NCBI GenBank assembly: GCA_020201445.1
Contig: JAIVGU010000261.1
Coordinates: forward strand, 1-5,361
Origin: Halobacteriales archaeon
GTDB taxonomy: Archaea > Thermoplasmatota > E2 > JACPAO01 > JAHFTW01
Direction of reading: 5' to 3'
Length of the DNA stretch: 5,361 nt
Part shown: positions 1 through 5,361 of the stretch, piece after piece
Layout: every line of letters begins with the position of its first letter
How positions within the stretch are numbered: position 1 is the first letter of the stretch
Notes under the pieces: model-generated
What the model was told of the DNA's origin: nothing
The model's input: the letters and a program-made list of their open reading frames with translations, nothing else
The model's database searches: none
Translations under genes and position numbers: made by a program

Positions 1-1
1 C

Positions 2-1150
2 CTTCTCTTCACAGAAATCTATCTGGACAGGCTCTTCCGCGACCCTAAGCAATTCGTGGCAGACATCAACACCACTCTAGACGCCTTCAACAAGGGCAAG
101 GACGGTGACGACCAGTTGCCAGGCTTCGTCCCGAGCGACCTGAACAAGGTCTGCCTTTGGATGGCGACAGGCGCCGGCAAGACGCTGCTCATGCACGTCA
201 ATATTCTTCAGTACCACCACTACCTGGCCGCCCACGGCCGCAGCGGCGAAGTGAACCGCGTCATTCTGCTCACGCCCAACGAAGGACTTTCCAACCAACA
301 CCTGGGCGACCTGCACGAATCGGGATTCACCCGAGCGGAACTCTTCCGCAAGGACAACCAGGCGCGCCTGCCCAACCTTGGCGACACGCCCATCGTGGAG
401 GTCATCGACATCCACAAACTGGACGAGGAAGAGGGCGAGAAGACGGTCGCCATCGAGTCCTTCGAGGCCAACAACCTGGTCCTCGTCGACGAAGGCCACA
501 CCGGCGCCTCAGGCGACGACTGGATGGACAAGCGTGACCGACTGTGCCTCGACGGCTTCTCCTTCGAGTACTCCGCCACGTTCGGCCAGGCCATGAAGGC
601 CAGCAAGCGCAAGAACCTCCAAGACCGCTACGCAAAGGCGGTCCTCTTGGACTACTCCTACCGCTACTTCTACGGCGACGGATACGGGAAGAACTACTGG
701 ATCCTCAACCTCGCCGGCGACGTCACGGAAGAGGTCCGCAAGACGTACCTCACCGCCTGCCTCCTTACCTTCTATGAACAGCTGCGCCTCTTCGACGACA
801 ACCGGGAAGCCGTGCGGCCTTACCGCATCGAGCGCCCGCTTCTTGTCTTCGTCGGCGGCAGCGTCAGCGCTGTCCGGACCGAAAGCAAGCGCAAGGTCTC
901 CGACGTCCTGGACATTCTCCTGTTCCTCGCTGACTTCTGCCACGACGCAACCGCCAGCAAGGCCCGTACGCCCCGGCGCTTCGCACTCTCTGCGAACAAC
1001 ACGCCGACGCCTTGGCGGTCTCCGACCGCCAGTTCGCGGAGGGGCTCTTCGACAAGATCAAACGCCCCGATTCAACGATCCAGCTCCTCATCGGCTCCAA
1101 GAAGTTCACGCAAGGCTGGAACAGCTTCCGCGTCAGCGCCCTCGGCCTGA
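2..1150 (+). CDS. Type III restriction (Res)-like SF2 helicase, N-terminal fragment (5' cut by window edge, 3' end frameshifted)
   Basis: This is the N-terminal half of a DEAD/DEAH-type SF2 helicase of the type III restriction subunit R group, which couples ATP hydrolysis to movement on DNA. The frame is open from base 2 with no stop before the edge. The GTG at 56 is not the start, because the codons before it read as conserved family sequence (FTEIYLDRLFRDP at 11-49). Visible motifs: Walker A MATGAGKT at 161-184, motif II DEGH at 488-499, motif III SAT in FEYSATFGQ at about 563-589, and the first strand of RecA domain 2, RPLLVFVGG, at 833-859. Family-like sequence ends near 960-968. From there to the TGA at 1148-1150 the frame gives low-complexity Ser/Arg/Pro/Thr-rich sequence, typical of GC-rich out-of-frame reading. 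The true continuation lies in the -1 frame (1012-2595 entry). The gene is probably the first of an operon with the ATPase downstream. Family and break are near certain; the in vivo role is inferred. Confidence 0.9.
   Translation, partial: LLFTEIYLDRLFRDPKQFVADINTTLDAFNKGKDGDDQLPGFVPSDLNKVCLWMATGAGKTLLMHVNILQYHHYLAAHGRSGEVNRVILLTPNEGLSNQHLGDLHESGFTRAELFRKDNQARLPNLGDTPIVEVIDIHKLDEEEGEKTVAIESFEANNLVLVDEGHTGASGDDWMDKRDRLCLDGFSFEYSATFGQAMKASKRKNLQDRYAKAVLLDYSYRYFYGDGYGKNYWILNLAGDVTEEVRKTYLTACLLTFYEQLRLFDDNREAVRPYRIERPLLVFVGGSVSAVRTESKRKVSDVLDILLFLADFCHDATASKARTPRRFALSANNTPTPWRSPTASSRRGSSTRSNAPIQRSSSSSAPRSSRKAGTASASAPSA
934..1011 (+). other. Frameshift junction inside the helicase gene, probably with an internal deletion
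   Basis: The helicase moves here from the frame of bases 2-1150 to the frame of 1012-2595. The downstream frame is closed by TGA at 931-933, so the switch must lie after 933. Upstream family sequence (VSDVLDILLFLADF) runs to about 940-968 in the first frame. Downstream family sequence (ALRTLCEQHADALAVSDRQF) is readable in the second frame from about 976. The net change equals loss of 3n+1 bases or gain of 3n+2. From memory of related helicases, several tens of residues normally separate these two blocks, including a short conserved stretch before the LCE motif, so I infer a deletion and not a single-base slip. No X XXY YYZ slippery heptamer was found in the overlap, so programmed -1 frameshifting is unlikely. 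A sequencing error or assembly collapse cannot be excluded. Confidence 0.8.
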
Positions 1151-2595
1151 TGAACATCGGTAGGAGCGAAGGCCCCGAAATCATCCAGCTCTTCGGGCGC
1201 GGTGTGCGCCTCCGCGGATTCAACGGAGGCCTCAAACGCAGCTCTCACGTTCGTGGGGACGGTGACCGGCCCGCCCACCTGTCACTACTCGAGACCCTCA
1301 GCATCTTCGGCGTAAAGGCCGACTACATGACGCAGTTCAAGGCGTACCTGGAGGAGGAAGGCGTCCCCGTCGAAGCCGAACCGGTCGAGTTCGTCATCCC
1401 GACGATTCGCAACCTCGACTTTGCCAAGCTCAAGACGGTGACTCTCGACGACAAGATCGACTTCGGGCGTGATGTCGAGCCCTTCGCCCTCAAACCGCCC
1501 ACCGCTGACCTGCGCGCGGCCCTCAGCGTCCGCCTCGACTGGTATCCCAGGGTGCAGAGCCTCGCAAGCGCTGGGCTCGGCGGCATCGACGCCACGGCCA
1601 ACGAAGTCCGTTTCACACCGAACGACACCGCGTTCATCGACTGGCAGGCCCTGCACTGGGCGCTCAACGACTACAAGACGGAACGCGGCCACCACAAGCT
1701 CACCATCGATCCGGCCGCACTCCAGCCCATCTTGGAGGACTCCTCGTGGTACACCCTCAAGGCGCCAGCCAACGCGCTGCGCCTGGCCGCCATGCGGGAC
1801 GCCGACGCCATCCAGGAACTTGCCACCGCCCTCCTAAAACGCTACGTGGACCGCTATTACAAGGTCCGCCGCGACCAATGGGAACGCAAGAGCCTACGCC
1901 TGGAACCCTTCGCCGAAGGCGACCCGAACATCAATGTCACTTACACGTTCCTCATCGAGGCATCCAAGACCGAACTCGTCACCAAGCTGAAGGAGCTCAA
2001 GAAACTCGTCGACAAGGGCGCCATGACCGACTTTGAGTTCGGAAACATGCGCGCCATCATGTTCGGCCGCCACCTCTACCGCCCCCTGATCCACCTCGCC
2101 AAAGGCAACATCACAGTCTCCCCGGTGGAACTCAACGTCGGCGAGCGGGACTTCGTCCTCGACCTGCGCGATTTCCACGACGCCAACCCGGCGTACTTCA
2201 AGGACGCCGAGCTTTACCTGCTGCGCAACCTCAGCCGCGGCAAGGGCATCGGGTTCTTCGAGGCAGGCAACTTCTACCCGGACTTCATCCTCTGGCTCGT
2301 CATCGGCAACACCCAGCACGTCATCTTCGTCGACCCCAAGGGCATCGCCCGCATGGACGTCGACCACCCGAAGGTTCAATTCCACGCCAAGGTCAAGGAA
2401 CTGGAAAGCCAGTTCGCAGGCCACGACGTCACGTTCGACTCCTTCATCGTGTCCGTGACGCCCTTCGCCAAGCTCGCGGGCCACTCAACCACGCGCGCCG
2501 AGTTCGCCAAACATCACGTCCTCTTCCAGCACGAGGACAAGGCAACGTACATCCAAACCATCCTGGAGACGGCACGAAAAAGCAAGGCAACCTGA
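1012..2595 (+). CDS. Type III restriction (Res)-like helicase, C-terminal fragment: RecA2 motifs V-VI plus PD-(D/E)XK nuclease domain
   Basis: This is the C-terminal half of the broken helicase. The coordinates start at a TTG only because some start is needed: homology already begins near base 976 in this frame, and no ribosome binding site precedes the TTG. Counting from there, motif V is seen as GSKKFTQGW (residues 28-36) and motif VI as QLFGRGVRL (59-67, with the arginine finger region). A long middle region of about 350 residues has no motif I can name. A C-terminal nuclease signature follows: PDF with D424, then DPKG with D441 and K443, reading as PD-(D/E)XK with Asp in the second acidic position. 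Such nucleases cleave DNA in type III Res subunits. The TGA at 2593-2595 lies one base before an ATG for the next gene, so the two are probably co-transcribed. Without the N-terminal part this fragment has no Walker A or B motif and could not hydrolyse ATP alone. Confidence 0.88.
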   Translation: MAVSDRQFAEGLFDKIKRPDSTIQLLIGSKKFTQGWNSFRVSALGLMNIGRSEGPEIIQLFGRGVRLRGFNGGLKRSSHVRGDGDRPAHLSLLETLSIFGVKADYMTQFKAYLEEEGVPVEAEPVEFVIPTIRNLDFAKLKTVTLDDKIDFGRDVEPFALKPPTADLRAALSVRLDWYPRVQSLASAGLGGIDATANEVRFTPNDTAFIDWQALHWALNDYKTERGHHKLTIDPAALQPILEDSSWYTLKAPANALRLAAMRDADAIQELATALLKRYVDRYYKVRRDQWERKSLRLEPFAEGDPNINVTYTFLIEASKTELVTKLKELKKLVDKGAMTDFEFGNMRAIMFGRHLYRPLIHLAKGNITVSPVELNVGERDFVLDLRDFHDANPAYFKDAELYLLRNLSRGKGIGFFEAGNFYPDFILWLVIGNTQHVIFVDPKGIARMDVDHPKVQFHAKVKELESQFAGHDVTFDSFIVSVTPFAKLAGHSTTRAEFAKHHVLFQHEDKATYIQTILETARKSKAT

Positions 2596-2707
2596 CATGC
2601 CAAAGGGCGCCGTTTCACTCGCCTGTGGAAAGCACATTAACAGGGATCGCGCTCCCACTGATGTGGAACAGCGCGCCCTTGCCCCGACAGACGCGCGTCC
2701 CGCACCG
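2596..2707 (+). other. Spacer or N-terminal extension between helicase and ATPase (ambiguous start region)
   Basis: These 112 bases are either the first 37 codons of the ATPase or a non-coding gap in front of its real start at 2708. By hand count, 22 of 37 codons (59%) end in G or C, compared with 33 of 40 (about 82%) just after 2708. The encoded stretch is Ala/Pro/Arg-rich and shows no domain. Both points favour non-coding or fast-evolving sequence. The one-base spacing between the helicase TGA and the 2597 ATG favours translation from 2597 by coupling. I found no convincing promoter or hairpin here. Confidence 0.4.
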
Positions 2708-4777
2708 ATGCAGCGGATCTACACCATCAAGGTCCTTGGACGGACCCTTACCCACCTCGGCACCCAGATGTACAAGAGACGAGAGGCCGCCATCGCGGAA
2801 CTCGTCGCCAACAGCTGGGACGCTGGCGCCCGCAAGGTGCGAATCTTCATCCCGGAGACCGCCTACAGCGCCGCCAAGTCGGAGATTGTGATTGAGGACA
2901 ACGGCCACGGGATGACACCCGACCAGGTCCAGGACGACTACCTCGTGGTGGCGCGAAACAGGCGCAAGGGCGGCAAGGACACGGTCGATGCGGTCCTGGA
3001 GGACTTCATCGACGATGCCGATGCGGACGAAGAAGTGCCCGCTGGCGACGAAGCCCCGGCAGACCCGGACCAAGGCGACCAAGCCTCCACGGCGCCCAGG
3101 CCCATCATGGGCCGCAAGGGAATCGGCAAGCTCGCCGGCTTCGGTCTGGCAAAGCGCGTGAGGGTCCGCACATGGACGGGCGGCCAAAGCGTTACCTTCG
3201 AGATCGACGGCGCCTCACTCGAAGCCGGCGACAACGAAGCCAAGGATTTCTCCTTCACCGGCACGCTTGGCGACGCGAAGGGCGAATCAACCCCCTCCGG
3301 AACGCGGGTCGTCCTCTCGGGCCTGAAACACAAGACGCCGCTCGACAAGGAACGCCTCCGGCAGAGCCTCGCGCGCCGCTTCAGCCGGCGCGTGCGCGGC
3401 CAGATGGAAATCACTGTCAACGGCACCCCGCTGGAAGACCCGACCCCAACGCTCCGCCTCCGCCACCCTCCACAAGGCATGGTTGAGGAAACCCTGGAAG
3501 ACGGGAACACTGTGCGCTACTGGTATGGCTTCGCAGAATCCTCGATCGGGGCGCGCGAACAACGCGGCTTCACGATTATGGTCCGCGGCCGGACCGCGCA
3601 ATCGCCGCCCTACTTCTTCGATGTCGAGGGAACCGCAACCGGCCAGCACAGCACGCGCTACGTCGTCGGCGACATCGAAGCCGACTACCTGGACAAGAGC
3701 ATCGACGCTGACGACGTCATCTCCACCGACCGCCAGGAGGTCGACTGGGACGACGAATCCGTCAAGGCCCTCAAGGCCTGGGGAGAGAAGCTCGCGCGCA
3801 AGTGCCTCGCCGACTGCGCTAAAAAAATGGGCGAAGACCTTCACAACGCCCTGCTGGAAGACGCCGACTTCAAGGGGCGGCTCGACCGGTTGGACGACTC
3901 GTCCAGGAAGCGGGCGACCCAATTCCTCATCCTGCTTGGACAGAACCGAGAACGGGTCGACGATAGCACGCGCGGGCTGGCCGACCGGGTCCTGCAGGCC
4001 TTCGAGTACCGTCACTTCCACGATGTCATCGGCGAACTGGAAGAGGCCGTCAAGGAAGACCCGGCCCAACTCGAAACCATCCTCACGGCCCTAGACCAGT
4101 GGTCCGTCATCGAGGGTCGAGCCATGCACGAAATCATGGAGGGTCGCCTGTTCATCATCGACAAGTTCCGGGCCATGATTCTCGAAGGCGCCCCCGAGAC
4201 GGCCCCCGCGGTCGGGATTTCCAATATGCACGATCTCCTTGCTCGGTTCCCTTGGCTCCTGCGGCCCCGCTGGACCGTCATCCGGGAGGAGAAATCGGTC
4301 TCCAAGACGCTCAAGGAATGGGCGTCCAAGGATGACGGCGGCAACCCGTTGGAACGCTACGATTTCTTGGCGTTGGAGAGTGAATCGCTGCTCGTCGTCA
4401 TCGAGATTAAGGCGCCCGGGCACGCCGTAGCCTACACCGAGGTTGAACGGTTGGACCGTTACCAAGAGCGCCTCGCCAAGGGGCTTGCGAAACCCGTGAA
4501 GGCGGTCCTCGTCCACGGGGGCACCCTGGACCTCAGCCCTCAGAAGATGGAGGAACTGAAGGCGCGCCGCGACCTTACCCTGCTGACTTGGGGCGAACTG
4601 TTTGCCGAGGCGCGGAGCCACTACGCCCCGTTCGCAGGAATCGTTTCCGGCGACGCGCAGTCGCCGGAGTCCGCTGCGCTCGCCAGCGACCTCGCAGAGA
4701 TCCGTGAGGTCAAGCGGACAGGCAGCGTGTACCGGGGAACCGAGGCGCGGAAAGAAGCCAGGGAAAAATCAGCCTGA
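2597..4777 (+). CDS. GHKL (MORC/MutL-like) ATPase fused to C-terminal PD-(D/E)XK nuclease-like domain
   Basis: Predicted 726-residue cytoplasmic ATPase-nuclease. The Bergerat ATP-binding fold is clear: N box AIAELVANSWDA (E68 likely general base, N72 likely Mg ligand), then IEDNGHGMT (D101, G103, G105), then MGRKGIGKLAGFG (171-183), the ATP-lid glycine motif in the form typical of bacterial MORC-like proteins. An acidic segment (about 127-161) lies inside the lid. The middle region is mostly helical and ends in a PWLLRP stretch before the C-terminal domain. There, D589 in YDFLALES and E603/K605 in VVIEIKAPG form D-X13-EXK, a PD-(D/E)XK nuclease signature resembling DUF4263/Shedu-type domains. 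Family knowledge says GHKL ATPases dimerise as ATP-driven clamps; coupling to DNA cutting is inferred. The start could instead be the ATG at 2708 (M38), where conserved-looking sequence (RIYTIKVLGR) begins and codon bias becomes typical. Neither ATG has a good Shine-Dalgarno. No signal peptide or membrane segment is seen. Confidence 0.88.
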   Translation: MPKGAVSLACGKHINRDRAPTDVEQRALAPTDARPAPMQRIYTIKVLGRTLTHLGTQMYKRREAAIAELVANSWDAGARKVRIFIPETAYSAAKSEIVIEDNGHGMTPDQVQDDYLVVARNRRKGGKDTVDAVLEDFIDDADADEEVPAGDEAPADPDQGDQASTAPRPIMGRKGIGKLAGFGLAKRVRVRTWTGGQSVTFEIDGASLEAGDNEAKDFSFTGTLGDAKGESTPSGTRVVLSGLKHKTPLDKERLRQSLARRFSRRVRGQMEITVNGTPLEDPTPTLRLRHPPQGMVEETLEDGNTVRYWYGFAESSIGAREQRGFTIMVRGRTAQSPPYFFDVEGTATGQHSTRYVVGDIEADYLDKSIDADDVISTDRQEVDWDDESVKALKAWGEKLARKCLADCAKKMGEDLHNALLEDADFKGRLDRLDDSSRKRATQFLILLGQNRERVDDSTRGLADRVLQAFEYRHFHDVIGELEEAVKEDPAQLETILTALDQWSVIEGRAMHEIMEGRLFIIDKFRAMILEGAPETAPAVGISNMHDLLARFPWLLRPRWTVIREEKSVSKTLKEWASKDDGGNPLERYDFLALESESLLVVIEIKAPGHAVAYTEVERLDRYQERLAKGLAKPVKAVLVHGGTLDLSPQKMEELKARRDLTLLTWGELFAEARSHYAPFAGIVSGDAQSPESAALASDLAEIREVKRTGSVYRGTEARKEAREKSA

Positions 4778-4838
4778 GACAACAGCGGAAGCACGCCTCG
4801 CTTTCTCCCGAACTCCTGCAGGCCTTGTCGACGCAGGT
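4778..4838. other. Convergent intergenic gap between ATPase and vsr
   Basis: This 61-bp gap lies between the ATPase stop (TGA at 4775-4777) and the vsr stop (TAG, read on the minus strand from 4841 to 4839). The only inverted repeat seen is CCTGC at 4815-4819 with GCAGG at 4833-4837. It has a 13-base loop and no T-tract on either side, so it is not a convincing intrinsic terminator. The tight tail-to-tail spacing means transcripts of the two units may overlap unless Rho or another mechanism stops them. Confidence 0.6.
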
Positions 4839-5276
4839 CTAGACTTCATTCTCGGGCGTCGCCCTGCCGAGTGCAACCGTCACCCTGGCCGCGGCACGAC
4901 CGGGGCTCCGCGCGATGTCGCACTCCCAAATCTGGACGACGCGCCACCCCCCGTTCCGCAGTTCCTTCAGCACGACTTGGCGCCGGCCGCGGTTCGCCGC
5001 CAGTTTGGCATCCCAAAATGCCTGCCGGCTCGCTGGTCGCGCGTAGTGCTTGGGGCATCCGTGCCAGAAACAGCCGTCCAGGAAGACCGCCACCCGTTTC
5101 CCTTTGTGGCTGATGTCGGGCCGGCCAGGGACGCTTCTGTCGTGCGTCCGATATCGGAGCCCCGCCGCCCACACCCGGGCTCGGACCGCGCGTTCAGGTC
5201 CGGTATCGCGGCCGCGCACCCGCGACATGATGCGGCTGCGCACGGCAGGGCCGAAGGGGTCAGGCACGCTGCGCAT
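4839..5276 (-). CDS. vsr: Very short patch repair endonuclease (Vsr)
   Basis: This is a 145-residue protein, close to the usual size for Vsr. Vsr nicks DNA 5' to the T of T:G mismatches made when 5-methylcytosine deaminates, starting repair that restores the methylated site. Family marks in order: RSRIMSRVRGRDTGPE (13-28; E28 corresponds to an active-site Glu), LRYRTH (40-45), VPGRPDI with the catalytic Asp at D54, FLDGCFWHGCPKH (65-77; C69, H72, C74 and H77 in the metal-site and active-site cluster), FW..K..AN (87-95), and GWRVVQIWEC (110-119, with C119 as a likely zinc ligand). At the position of E. coli His64 there is D67, a variant I recall from many Vsr homologues. The first ATG is preferred because the usual short leader before RSR..S is complete with it. 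No Shine-Dalgarno is visible. The start lies inside the 3' end of the upstream dcm frame, so translation is probably coupled to it. Confidence 0.95.
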   Translation of the reverse strand: MRSVPDPFGPAVRSRIMSRVRGRDTGPERAVRARVWAAGLRYRTHDRSVPGRPDISHKGKRVAVFLDGCFWHGCPKHYARPASRQAFWDAKLAANRGRRQVVLKELRNGGWRVVQIWECDIARSPGRAAARVTVALGRATPENEV

Positions 5277-5361
5277 TCTGGATATGGGTTACAAGAGGGT
5301 TTGCAAGCCGGCTAATGAGGCGCGTCGGGAGCGCGTTGCCAATCATGGTCGCCGCCAGATA
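5260..5361 (-). CDS. dcm: DNA cytosine-5 methyltransferase (Dcm type), C-terminal end only (cut by window edge)
   Basis: On the minus strand, a frame open from the right edge (first codon TAT at 5361-5359) runs 33 codons to TGA at 5262-5260. It contains AATMIGNALPTRLISRLA, which fits motif X of C5 DNA methyltransferases: a GN(A/S)xP core followed by a helix, located at the extreme C-terminus as expected. Motif X packs against the AdoMet-binding site. The catalytic PC motif and target recognition domain lie outside the window, so the target sequence cannot be inferred. The last 17 bases overlap the start of vsr, which is read in the +1 register relative to this frame. Dcm-Vsr pairs are a standard combination and E. 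coli shows a similar overlap, which supports the call. The length is short but motif, frame, position and neighbour all agree. Confidence 0.82.
   Translation of the reverse strand, partial: YLAATMIGNALPTRLISRLANPLVTHIQNAQRA

Noticed and set aside
934..1150. Programmed -1 ribosomal frameshift joining the two helicase halves
   Set aside because: The direction would fit, but no X XXY YYZ slippery heptamer was found in the usable overlap, and a segment of the family sequence seems to be missing as well.
1148..1152. TGATG stop-start overlap as a coupled start for a separate downstream gene
   Set aside because: The ATG lies inside the conserved helicase block between motifs V and VI, and homology in that frame begins well upstream, so the overlap is coincidental.
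2641..2660. Small hairpin GGGA/TCCC in the helicase-ATPase spacer
   Set aside because: A four-base stem is expected by chance in sequence of this composition.
3287..4069. 260-codon open frame on the minus strand inside the ATPase gene
   Set aside because: It lies wholly opposite a well-supported ATPase, has Val/Asp/Gly-rich sequence typical of antisense reading in high-GC DNA, and has no recognisable domain. The same holds for minus-strand frames at 509-943, 1894-2484 and 4091-4621.
4815..4837. Inverted repeat CCTGC/GCAGG as an intrinsic terminator
   Set aside because: The stem is only 5 bp, the loop is 13 bases and no T-tract follows on either strand.
4602..5315. Long open frame of 237 codons on the + strand overlapping the ATPase end and vsr
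   Set aside because: It is antisense to a clear Vsr gene and out of frame with the ATPase. Its product is Pro/Arg/Ala-rich with no family motif, so it is a GC-rich shadow frame.
5277..5320. Promoter for vsr on the minus strand (TTGCAA followed by CATATC)
   Set aside because: The spacing is about 14 bases, it would leave almost no leader, and the region is coding sequence of the overlapping dcm frame.

Overview
This is a GC-rich bacterial window (third codon positions mostly G or C) that looks like part of a DNA-methylation-linked defence locus, not housekeeping sequence. All of it can be assigned to four genes. I see no tRNA, rRNA, CRISPR array, insertion sequence or attachment site. The sequence alone does not fix the phylum. 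GC content and codon use fit many groups (actinobacteria, proteobacteria, acidobacteria and others).

Layout, left to right. (1) Bases 2-2595, + strand: a large type III restriction (Res-like) SF2 helicase with a C-terminal PD-(D/E)XK nuclease domain. It is cut by the left window edge and broken into two reading frames at about 934-1000. The break also appears to remove part of the second RecA domain. (2) Bases 2597 (or 2708)-4777, + strand: a GHKL/MORC-type ATPase fused to a C-terminal PD-(D/E)XK nuclease-like domain. (3) Bases 4839-5276, - strand: a very short patch repair (Vsr) endonuclease. (4) Bases 5260-5361, - strand: the last 33 codons of a DNA cytosine-5 methyltransferase (Dcm type). 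It is recognised by its motif X and overlaps the vsr start by 17 bp.

Dcm-Vsr and helicase-ATPase are therefore two convergent two-gene units separated by 61 bp. This set (C5 methylase, Vsr, MORC/MutL-like GHKL ATPase, SF2 helicase with nuclease) matches the composite restriction-modification systems described comparatively by Iyer, Abhiman and Aravind (2008). In the inferred scheme, Dcm marks self DNA and Vsr repairs the T:G mismatches that arise when 5-methylcytosine deaminates. The helicase-nuclease and ATPase-nuclease would then act as an ATP-driven restriction effector on unmarked DNA. No function has been shown from this sequence. As read here, the helicase is disrupted, so the restriction arm may be dead at this locus unless the break is a sequencing or assembly error.
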